Positions 6,801 through 12,800 of a DNA stretch of 13,779 bases are shown here, piece by piece. Every line of letters starts with the position of its first letter. Within the stretch, counting starts at the first letter, position 1. The DNA is taken from positions 1-13,779 of the forward strand of contig JAMQCK010000938.1 of the NCBI GenBank assembly GCA_024196135.1, given 5' to 3'. This DNA comes from Pleurotus ostreatus/Saccharomyces cerevisiae fusant. Taxonomy: Eukaryota > Opisthokonta. The notes beneath the pieces were generated by a model. It saw only the letters and a program-made list of their open reading frames with translations. It searched no databases and was not told the origin of the DNA. The position numbers were made by a program, and so were the translations under genes.

Positions 6801-9740
6801 CTGTCGCCGCGCAAATGCTTCATAGGATTTTCCTCAATCTTACTGCTGGGTCAGAAGGTCTCGCGACTAGGGCTATCAACCCACGAAGAGAAGGTTCGCG
6901 CCATACTGGAGCTGGACCGCCCGCGATGCGTCAACGACCTACAGAAGTTCCTGGGCATGGTGGTCTACTTCTCGATGTACATCCCTTTCTACTCCCTCAT
7001 CGCCGCGCCCTTATTCGCCCTCTTGAAGAAAGGCGCGCGATGGCACTGGCTTGCCGAGCACGAGATCGCGTTCCAGCAAGCGAAGGACGCGCTAGCGCAG
7101 GCTCCGGTGTTGGGCCACCCCATGCCCGGGCGCCCCTATAGGGTCTACACGGACGCCTCAGACGTGGCGATCGGGACGTGCTTGCAGCAGGTGCAGCCAA
7201 TACGAGTGGGCGACCTGAAGGGCACACCGGTATTCGAACGGCTACGCACGGCGTTTGCCAAAGGACAGCCAGTGCCGCTCTTGTATACGCGATACAAGGA
7301 CGCGATGGAGCAGGACCGCAAGGACGAATGGGCGAGCACGTTGGAGGACACGATCGTTCATGTCGAGCGAGTCCTCGCGTACTGGAGCCGGACGCTCCAA
7401 CCGGCAGAGAGGAACTATAGCGCGACGGAGCGAGAAGCTCTCGGCGCGAAAGAGGCCCTTGTCAAATTCCAACCCATTATCGAGGGCGAGCACATCCTCC
7501 TCGTTACGGATCATGCCGCCCTACAGTGGGCGCGGGTCTACGAGAATGCCAACCGGCGCTTAGCGGCGTGGGGGGCGGTGTTCGCTGCGTACGACAAATT
7601 GCGCATAGTTCATCGTCCAGGCAGAGTGCACTCGAACGTCGACCCTTTGTCGCGACTACCACGAGTTCCGCCGCATTGCTCGCCGGCGAGGGACGTGGAG
7701 GTGTCAATACCAGTAGACGCAGAGAAGCAGGAGCGTCGACAACACGCCGAATGGGATAATCCAGAAAGGAAGTGGGCACACGCGATCGTAGCATTCTTCG
7801 AGGACGTCGTAGTGGACGCGAACGGGAACGCGCCAGGGTACACGAAAGGGGACGCCAAGGAGGCTGGAGCGGTAACGCGAGGTCAGAGCAAGAAGGCGGA
7901 CCGACGGGAGGAGGAGATGCCGCCACCTTCTCCGACGAGGGAGGAAGGCCAAACGAAGGAGAAGGAAGAGGACGAGAGTGAGGAGGAGCGACCGTCGATC
8001 GAGTCGGACGACGCGTTGCCCTTCGCAGATAGCCCGCACTGGGTCTATCCTCCGGGACCCAAGGAAAGGAAGGAGGAGGAGGAGGAACCCGAAGCGCATC
8101 TGCTGGTTCAGCTCAAACCGGAGCTAGCAGAAAGGTTCCGGAAGGGTTATAAGGAGGACGCGTACTTCAGTCGACACTACGTTGACCAGGAGAGCAGCGC
8201 CGCCAAACTGTTAACCCCTTCGCGCTTCAGCAAAGGGCCCGATGGCCTTTTGTATTTCATCGACGCGGACTGGCAGTCACGACTATGCGTGCCATCCTCC
8301 GAGGTCAACTATGTTCTACGAACAATACACAACAACCCCTACGAAGCTGCTCACGCGGGAGCAGTGCGGTTTGTGGCGCGGTTGAGGCAGGTGTTCTTCT
8401 GGCCGTCGTTGCTGAAGGACGCCGAGGAATTCGCCTTGACCTGCGACATCTGTCAAAAGACGAAAGTCGACCGCTCGGGAAAATTTGGGGGACTGCGCCC
8501 AGCGCCGATACCCAAGCGCCCCTTCGAGACGGTCTCGCTCGACCTGATCACCGGCCTACCCGCGTCAGGAAAGGAGAAGTACACGGCGGTACTGGTAATC
8601 GTGGACAAGCTCACGAAATTCGCCTTGTTTATTCCGACGCACACGAAGCTGTCGCGGGAAGGCTTCGCCAGGATCTTCGTCGATCGCGTCGTCAGCGTCT
8701 ACGGAATGCCGTCTCGTATTATTTCCGACCGCGATGCTCGTTGGGCTACAGACTTCTGGAAGTCCGTAACGGAGTATTACGGCTGTCACCTCGCCCTATC
8801 CACCTCGCATCATCCCCAGACCGACGGCCAGACGGAGGTACTCAACGCGATGCTGGAACAGATGTTGAGAGCCTACGCCACTCCAAATCGATCTGCCTGG
8901 GCTGAGCACCTGAACGAGCTGGCTCACTCCTACAACACCAGCGTACACTCCTCGACGAAGCAAACGCCGCAATTCCTGCTTATGGGGTACAATGCGACGC
9001 AATTCTCAGCCCTAGGAGTCCTGGGACCGCGGCCAGTGGCGCGACCCGAACTCCCCAGTCTACAGGCAGAACACTTCGTCTTGGCGCTGGAAAATTATCG
9101 CGCAGCGGCCAGGGATGCAGTGGTTATGGCGCAGGAACGGCAGGCTCGCGCGTACAACAAGGGGAGGAAGCCGATGGAGGAGTACAAGCCGGGGGACTTG
9201 GTCCTGATCAACCCGCATTCCCTGGAGCTGGTGGAAAAGAAAGGACAAGGCGCGAAGCTCGTTCAGCGTGCAATTGGTCCCTTCGAAGTCATGGAGAAGA
9301 TCAACCCCTTGGTCTATCGAGTGCGGCTACCAGCGAACTACCCGATGCACCCAATCTTCAATGTGCAACATCTTCGCAAGTACCGGAAGTCGCCAGAGCG
9401 TTTCGGGGACCGGGACGAACTCCCTGAGACCCGAGACCTCATCCCGGAGCAAGAGGAGTACGAAGTCGAGGATATACTCGGCCACCGCTACACAAACAAG
9501 CGATCTGGAAGTCGGTTACAGTACTTGGTCAGGTGGAAGGGGTACGGGCCGGCGGACGACATGTACGTCGCAGCAGACGCGCTGCGCAACTCGCCGTACC
9601 TAAAGCGCAGGTACTGGGCCGCACAAGAGGAAAGAGAGCGGCAAGAGGAGCTGCAGATTAGGGAGGCGAAGGAGTTGAACCGTGACGTGACGACCGTCAC
9701 GCCTGACCGTGGGAGTGATCGAAGCAAGGCGGATGACTAA
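882..9740 (+). CDS. gag-pol: Gag-Pol polyprotein (2952 aa) with chromodomain
   Basis: One uninterrupted ORF encodes both Gag and Pol, as in Tf1/Tf2-like chromoviruses, so no frameshift or readthrough is needed between them. The Gag:Pol ratio would have to be set by proteolysis. Order by residue: disordered Ser/Pro/Arg-rich head (1-305), an unrecognised helical domain (about 308-603), a linker with a PPGGG repeat (about 604-925), capsid-like region (927-1105), CCHC knuckle (1216-1229), protease (about 1405-1510), RT (about 1783-2065), RNase H (about 2085-2258), integrase (about 2440-2840) and chromodomain (2859-2913). The start at 882 has A at -3 and follows a CT-rich tract. The product is unusually long because of the added Gag head and long charged linkers. 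It ends 142 bases before the second ORF. Confidence 0.95.
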   Translation: MTHRGRYSERKTKAELEQEAIERERARREKRSEEQQAARSERATSRSSRREQLNAPTPAIQTTGDATSGAAAPPGGQADSKGSAKPSLNDPKRWPSSKPSGADSTREPPSASSRIVSAPPSSSVPVGDAPKEALEPTVKLPPAREAVTAPSTPKNSSSGSETARQRSAYKPGRLVTPAVSEAVAPIDSPSRHKPPSSAHRRPWSRPQDERSPRSTPLPISPGTPSPPDAKRLNQTSLQPLGSTTGEGFANPSRSATPSVFGGDASSVPSNGAWSQRSEGEVEDELLSPFQSRVPSAASRAASRFRAEMSSISSMLVQKKGLQYVPPNFGATFNCYLMTLEEAVALFHGGLWLPNSRMMDPLEFLSPDLSVFECVPREKLDKIRAIVYRLELSHQDGWWADFRQGVQKLVETHPDASVLKPYVSAGSSRRLYRLDDAQLGRAAHLILAANQMAEALLEVMEMEWRHVFFVDPGYKLVQVLEGHESSSQVLTAFAALQRRVDTALHWIEKRVQGLVPFFNKQKCEADFASAGSTLSDIRSAFGNDTPNMELAKLAMRPDYQDLFQRVDSQNAQNLVKYWLDKNPSEFPPAHYYGRDVLNQDSEVQKASQAETAQREHEGAGVLEPGSGVGLGREGGNESSLERREGTGEQPTAPPPLVAPEGQATSSLTARPVGANARSSGEVISALHAVRHPVTNLGGYTIGNSPSKAENGGPSMMRTTQEPVPSRLPGGEYGRDVPPHVKALSPLQLPNRSSAVNAAPNPLPDWANASRPRDPRTTFAGGLLNFGGGQVPPVPPARNDAAPTKGNSHPDGSQRSSNHQGSGNGPPSHPGHNSPHGGGPPGGGPPGGGPPGGGPPGGGPPGGGPPGGGPPGGGPPGGGGPPFMPPMGGVGLPFGAGPPGGPPNGPPGGGPPGRGPDAPPAAAQRSDAHTWQINHKLSTSVVPKWDGKGHTLINYLIELLELARLSEDMKKGLAQWAPQNWTGDAKSWWLTLSIDSRDLVSSSWETFLTTLRHRWMTDDWVQDRRKDFESMEFRKGWENAGELPRTFLQRRIRVAAILFPHLGDSWLLVYEVLRTIPQEWRSVLNHQNQQNIYELEFASEIYQDSLLSLYRVGRLTRPRAPEERRPRFQSRRRANAAEVEVVEDSEGEAVGASLSSDDPALLRDSDEEEEREVHAVQKGGKDGQGKKKIGWPHGTIVNNYHFKRDDSVVTNPKPRGNCFICTSPNHHAARCPHYGMWDSLRAANIVWVDPEDLAEVQRECLAVHAACNATESAYEEERANERDTFLERDARALSIREHRPPTNRNERRRSEVLIRKSRAGKAREDSPPDDPNRKDRRLAAARLRRSVAVVTSGAACKGARRKESTRVKEVESPHGENPSTSRFEEAFPAPRARAHPAGYNALDTSALTLPVKIGSPQGEQTHGRMDSGADITLMSEEFFEKVGTLPPYREGLRMKLYHLTGAAKVLGFTTFTMYARTKAKKLVSFEVEAYVVRNMKVPLLLGEDFHTAYELTVKRHADGSTDVVVGGSGHELAASSSRRIQLGFCVVAQAGSQSFTRSKPRRTKRRLKKLESPVRALEDVIIAPGSVKPVKLEGRFGGREDWLVERLLIGEEDGDVMAAPLTWVSTEAPFLPIANPGARPRLIKAGEVVGHRVNPDLWIDHPQTPKERKERTAALAAIETVIQGSLSAHELRDGKGEAASAPPPWQDGSKAAPEEGGADSEQWGPKLAAVPEESPPEDIDIAELVNLGPDIPDQFKAPLADVLRRNATAFGTGGRLGNVPTKVRIHLKPGAQPVSMPGYSASPLKREVIEKQVDEWLEKRVIEPSQSPWGFPVVVVFRNGKPRCAIDYRKLNAQTIPDEFPIPRQSEIIQTLSGAAVLSSFDALAGFTQLEMAEEDREKTAFRCHKGLFQFRRMPFGIRNGPSIFQRVMQGVLAPYLWLFTLVYIDDIVVFSRTWEEHIDHLDRVLGAIARAGITLSPRKCFIGFSSILLLGQKVSRLGLSTHEEKVRAILELDRPRCVNDLQKFLGMVVYFSMYIPFYSLIAAPLFALLKKGARWHWLAEHEIAFQQAKDALAQAPVLGHPMPGRPYRVYTDASDVAIGTCLQQVQPIRVGDLKGTPVFERLRTAFAKGQPVPLLYTRYKDAMEQDRKDEWASTLEDTIVHVERVLAYWSRTLQPAERNYSATEREALGAKEALVKFQPIIEGEHILLVTDHAALQWARVYENANRRLAAWGAVFAAYDKLRIVHRPGRVHSNVDPLSRLPRVPPHCSPARDVEVSIPVDAEKQERRQHAEWDNPERKWAHAIVAFFEDVVVDANGNAPGYTKGDAKEAGAVTRGQSKKADRREEEMPPPSPTREEGQTKEKEEDESEEERPSIESDDALPFADSPHWVYPPGPKERKEEEEEPEAHLLVQLKPELAERFRKGYKEDAYFSRHYVDQESSAAKLLTPSRFSKGPDGLLYFIDADWQSRLCVPSSEVNYVLRTIHNNPYEAAHAGAVRFVARLRQVFFWPSLLKDAEEFALTCDICQKTKVDRSGKFGGLRPAPIPKRPFETVSLDLITGLPASGKEKYTAVLVIVDKLTKFALFIPTHTKLSREGFARIFVDRVVSVYGMPSRIISDRDARWATDFWKSVTEYYGCHLALSTSHHPQTDGQTEVLNAMLEQMLRAYATPNRSAWAEHLNELAHSYNTSVHSSTKQTPQFLLMGYNATQFSALGVLGPRPVARPELPSLQAEHFVLALENYRAAARDAVVMAQERQARAYNKGRKPMEEYKPGDLVLINPHSLELVEKKGQGAKLVQRAIGPFEVMEKINPLVYRVRLPANYPMHPIFNVQHLRKYRKSPERFGDRDELPETRDLIPEQEEYEVEDILGHRYTNKRSGSRLQYLVRWKGYGPADDMYVAADALRNSPYLKRRYWAAQEERERQEELQIREAKELNRDVTTVTPDRGSDRSKADD
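1803..2690 (+). other. Extra N-terminal folded domain of Gag, unrecognised
   Basis: Residues about 308-603 differ from their surroundings. They are rich in hydrophobic and aromatic residues with helical periodicity, while residues 1-305 and 604-925 are Ser/Pro/Gly-rich and look disordered. Visible segments include LMTLEEAVALFHGGLW, a WWADF stretch, and a long helix around AAHLILAANQMAEALLEVME. The usual capsid-like region lies separately at 927-1105, so this is an additional module. I do not recognise the family. It may be a matrix-like or assembly domain. Confidence 0.5.
3388..3514 (+). repeat. 15-bp tandem repeat encoding PPGGG units in Gag
   Basis: About eight units of GGACCACCGGGAGGA type run in frame and encode Pro-Pro-Gly-Gly-Gly. 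Alternating GGT and GGA glycine codons give a partial 30-bp higher-order period, a sign of duplication by unequal exchange or slippage. A second, degenerate Pro/Gly patch follows to about 3625. The protein segment is a flexible linker just before the capsid-like region. Confidence 0.9.
3660..4568 (+). other. Gag capsid-like region and CCHC zinc knuckle
   Basis: Residues 927-1105 show the Ty3/gypsy Gag pattern: a GDAKSWWLTL segment, then SWETFLTTLRHRW, then an Arg/Leu-rich helical stretch. Particle assembly is the expected role. After an Arg-rich then acidic linker comes a canonical knuckle, C1216-x2-C1219-x4-H1224-x4-C1229, which binds genomic RNA in this family. It is followed by a basic, Arg-rich linker leading to the protease. 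Confidence 0.85.
5094..5412 (+). other. Retropepsin-like aspartic protease domain
   Basis: The active-site motif D1424-S-G-A sits in the context RMDSGADITLM. The second hydrophobic signature, LLLGEDF, falls at residues 1497-1503. The spacing of about 75 residues is normal for retrotransposon proteases, which act as homodimers to process the polyprotein. A beta-rich region of about 140 residues follows before a variable acidic linker and RT. No catalytic residue is missing. Confidence 0.9.
6225..7080 (+). other. Reverse transcriptase domain
   Basis: The fingers and palm show SPWGFPVVVV, then IDYRKLN, then the first catalytic Asp in SSFDALAGFTQLEM (D1880). RMPFGIRNGP follows, then the YIDD box at 1942-1945, which carries D1944 and D1945. 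The thumb and connection continue with LQKFLGMVVYFSMYIP. All three metal-binding aspartates are intact. The domain copies the genomic RNA into cDNA inside cytoplasmic particles. Confidence 0.95.
7134..7655 (+). other. RNase H domain with a ~54-residue insertion
   Basis: The four acidic positions are present: D2091 in YTDAS, E2185 in ATEREAL, D2210 in VTDHAAL and D2254 in NVDPLSR. Between the first and second strands, residues about 2106-2159 form an insertion containing a DLKGT motif and a charged helix. Most Ty3-type RNases H lack it. I recall a similar segment in Agaricomycete gypsy elements, which supports a basidiomycete host, but I could not check this. Confidence 0.85.
8199..9420 (+). 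other. Integrase with HHCC, DDE and GPY/F modules
   Basis: The zinc-binding module is H2483-x7-H2491-x29-C2521-x2-C2524. The catalytic triad is D2554 (SLDLITGLP), D2616 (ISDRDARW) and E2652 (DGQTEVLN), with the standard 35 residues between the last two. The GPY/F module starts at IGPFEV (2798-2803). A charged, low-complexity linker of roughly 150 residues separates RNase H from integrase. The enzyme inserts the cDNA into the host genome. Confidence 0.93.
9456..9620 (+). other. C-terminal chromodomain of integrase
   Basis: Residues 2859-2913 show EYEVEDIL, then LQYLVRWKGYGP. By alignment to HP1, the aromatic cage residues Y2860, W2885 and Y2888 are all present, so binding to methylated histone H3 is plausible. 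The usual downstream TWEP motif is replaced by DMYVAAD, with Tyr at the Trp position. In chromoviruses this domain steers insertion toward heterochromatin. The polyprotein ends 39 residues later in a charged tail. Confidence 0.9.
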
Positions 9741-9825
9741 GCTCGCGAGCGCGAAAACGGCCTCTTTCCAACCACCATCTCCGCGTACAGGGACTGCGCT
9801 TGCGCTGAAACCTGTCATTTATTAA
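9733..9825 (+). CDS. 30-codon ORF overlapping the pol stop, in frame with ORF2
   Basis: ATG at 9733 overlaps the pol stop as ATGACTAA and reads through to TAA at 9823. The frame is the same as the downstream 1171-aa ORF. After this single TAA the frame stays open through the ORF2 ATG. It could be a reinitiation relay or the remnant of a longer ORF2 5' end. No homology is claimed and translation is unproven. Confidence 0.3.
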   Translation: MTKLASAKTASFQPPSPRTGTALALKPVIY

Positions 9826-9882
9826 CAAGACTTAGGGACTGCGCTTGCGCTGACACCTAGCCGCCTCCTCGAAAACTTCATC
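9741..9882 (+). promoter_or_regulatory. Pol-ORF2 junction, putative expression signal for ORF2
   Basis: The 142 bases from the pol stop to the ORF2 ATG contain no ATG of their own. They open with the palindrome GCTCGCGAGC. They then hold the 25-bp repeat pair, an AT-rich island, and CTGAC-acct-AG at 9850-9860. Both the gag-pol and the ORF2 start codons are preceded by CATC. How ORF2 is translated is not evident. Spliced RNA, reinitiation and an internal promoter all remain possible. Confidence 0.35.
9789..9858 (+). repeat. Two 25-bp direct repeats (24/25 identical) in the pol-ORF2 junction
   Basis: Copies at 9789-9813 and 9834-9858 start AGGGACTGCGCTTGCGCTGA and differ only at base 21 (A or C). 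Their period is 45 bases, a multiple of three, and in the ORF2 frame both encode GTALAL followed by K-P or T-P. An AT-rich spacer (9814-9833) carries the TAA stop. The second copy's change creates CTGAC just before CTAG, resembling a fungal branch site and 3' splice site. Confidence 0.75.
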
Positions 9883-12800
9883 ATGCCCTTCTTCCAGTAC
9901 TCAACTCCCCGCCTCGACAGCGACGCCAACTATTGGGAGCGACCGTACGCGCTGGTCGACTCGAGCTGGGCCCCGAACTGGTCGTTCCGCATTGAGGCGA
10001 AGATACAGCATGGCCGACGTCGCGCGCTGCGAGGGGAGCTGCAGGAGGCGGACTTGCTGCTCTGGACGCCGAACGCCACGACGATTCCGTTCTTCGCCGG
10101 GCTGTATCGGGGCGCGCCGGAGCCCGAGGAGAAGGGGAATCCGGCCTCGTTCGCCGCTGACCGATCAAGGCGACGATTTGACGGCCACCTGGGCCCCGGC
10201 GACGAGTACGAGTACCCCCAATACTACGACTCGGCGCGGCCCTGGTTGTGCTTCATCCGCCGTATGACGAAGGAGCTGGCAGAGACTACGGCGTCGTACG
10301 CGTTCTTCCACCCATATTACGCGCAGATGGATCTGGAGGCTGAGAAGCAGCGCCTACCGGCGAGCCTCGCCAAGAGATTTAAGCGGGAGGAGGAGCAGCT
10401 GGAGCGACAGGAGAAAGAGGCCGTGGAAGCCCTCGCCACCTTCTGCTCCTTCTTGCGATACGCAGTGGAGCCCCCGCCGAAGCGATACTCCGCGGAGCTA
10501 CTGCGTTCGCTGGTCGAGGACGAGATGACATGGGAGGACATGGTGGACACCTTCTCGCTCGTCCAACGCGGCATGCGTGAACGCTGGGCGTGGAGGAAGT
10601 ACGTCTCCTTGCTCATGGAGTACGGGCGCCTGCCTTGGGATCCGGAGGAACAGGTTACGGTAATGGAGCAGCTGAGCGCCCTGGCATTGCTACCGGCTGA
10701 CGAGTCCTATCTCGGCGCCTGGTTCAACACAGCAGATGAAGTTCAGGGGAGGTGGATGATGCTCATCGCGCGCGTGCCAGCATACTTCTCGACGGATCTG
10801 CCAGAAAACGGGCGGAAGAACGCGGAGAAGTACGCCTCGTTCGGCCCCGCGACGCTGCCAACGCGCACGGTCCTGCAGCGCAAAATACCGGGCGCGAAGT
10901 CGGACAAGTGGCTTAGGACGGAGGAGATCCCTCGAGGAATTCCTGAGCTGCCTCACGCCAACGTGCTAGCGCGCGGGCGAGTGCGGCCGGGAACGCTGGG
11001 TCTAACGGGATGGCGTAAGCTGGACTATCCGGCGGCGAAGGACGCGGTGGGACGGAAGCACGGCGTCGTCTGCCCTCCTCAACTTCGCAATGTATACGAC
11101 GAAGGCCACTGGGAGTACTTCGTGGAGTGGTATTCGGAGAAGAGCGCGACACCGGGTGACAAGAACGAGCCGAACTGCGGGTACGAGAAGCCGGTGTGGT
11201 TAAGAGTCGGACCCAAGTCGTCCAGGCGCCGACAAGCGGAAGGGAGCAAGATCATCTATGAGCGCACGATGAAGCGGCAGTACTACGTCGACGCCTACCC
11301 AATCATCGAGGGCATGGAGCACGACATCAACGTCTGGGGCGTCCCCTTGCCGCCTTGGGAGCACTACGAGGGCGACAAACTGGAGACAGCGCTGAAACGA
11401 GGGGTGTGGGGATACACGACGGAGAAGCCCACCAGCGACCTCATCGGCAACACGTGGGAAGCCGCGGCAGACGAACCACCGCCCTCAGCAGCTCCGCAGA
11501 GAGAAGATTGGGCCACGGCAAATACGAGCGCGTGGGACGAAGGATGCGACGACCCATACCTGGACCCGAGGTACGGGGCTCCTGAGGACGCAGCTCCGCC
11601 CAGAGCGACCGTGACGCCCGCGTCAGTAGCCAGCACTGCTAGGCCGCTCGCGACCACGCCAGCGGCATCCACTTCGTCGACCCCGACGACGGCATCGTCG
11701 AGCAGGCCGACAAGGCCGCCCCGAGACCGCCCGACCCAGTCAAGGACCAGTAGACTGTCGACGTCAACGAGCTACCTGCAGCGGGAAAGGGAAGCAGCGG
11801 AGGGAACGCACCAGGCGCCTCCGCGCGACTCGCAGAGCGCAGTGGCGAACGCATACGCGGCAAGAAACGCTGTGCGAACGCCCGCGACGCGGCCGCCAAC
11901 AGCGCCAAGGAGCGATCGCATGGCTAGCTCGGGAAGCGCGCGCGCACCCACGGGAGAAGGTCGAGCGGCTGCAAGCGCCGACCCTCCTGCGCCAGGACAA
12001 GGGGAACGGCCTGTCGGGCCCGAGACGAGTCGCGCCACGGCTAGCCGCGACCAACAGGGCTCAGGAAGGAGCGGCAGCGGACCAAACGTGGGCGCGGACG
12101 CACCCGCAGCGAGCCCGACCTTCGCCAGGATCACTCTGACGCTGCTAGCGCCTGCGGTAGACGTCGGCAGACTGGCCGACCTCGCTACGGTCATGAATCG
12201 GGCCGGCATCGCACACGACGCGCTGGTACGCACCTCGGCGAGCGGACGGGAATTCGTCGCGAGGTTCGCCGACGATGAGCAGCGAACACGAGCGGTCGCG
12301 CGCCTCCCCACTCTCTCCACGGAAGACGCCGAGGTGACCGCAATGGCTATACCCGCAGCGGAAGCAGAGCGAAGGATGGCCGACGCGACGAGGCCAAGCG
12401 AAGGAAATCAGGCGGACCCAGATGCAATGCAAGTCGACGACAGACCGCTTGCACCCGTCTTCCCACCGCCGGCCCATCCCTTCGTCAGCATGCCGCCCCC
12501 TTTGAACGACGCACACGCGGCGGGTTTCGCGCCAACGCCCTTCTTCGGCTCGCCCGCCTTCCCCACTGCCGCGCCGTTCCAGTGGTCCATGACCCCTTGG
12601 GGCATGCAGCCCCCGCCAAACCCGTTCGCCGCGCAGCCGCAGCTGGCGCCCGCCGACTGGCAGGCGGCCTTCCCGCACCTGACAGCGCTGCTGCAGCAAG
12701 CGCCGTGGCTGCTCGCGATGGGGCCAGCGTCGCTCCTGACTACGCAACCGCCGCCGCCAATGCCGTCGAGCGCATCCAGCCCGAGCATGCCGAGCGCCGC

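Noticed and set aside
9814..9833. Internal TATA promoter for ORF2
   Set aside because: TTTATTAA is AT-rich in a GC-rich setting, but there is no further promoter evidence and it lies only about 60 bases from the ATG. It is kept as a possibility, not annotated as a promoter.
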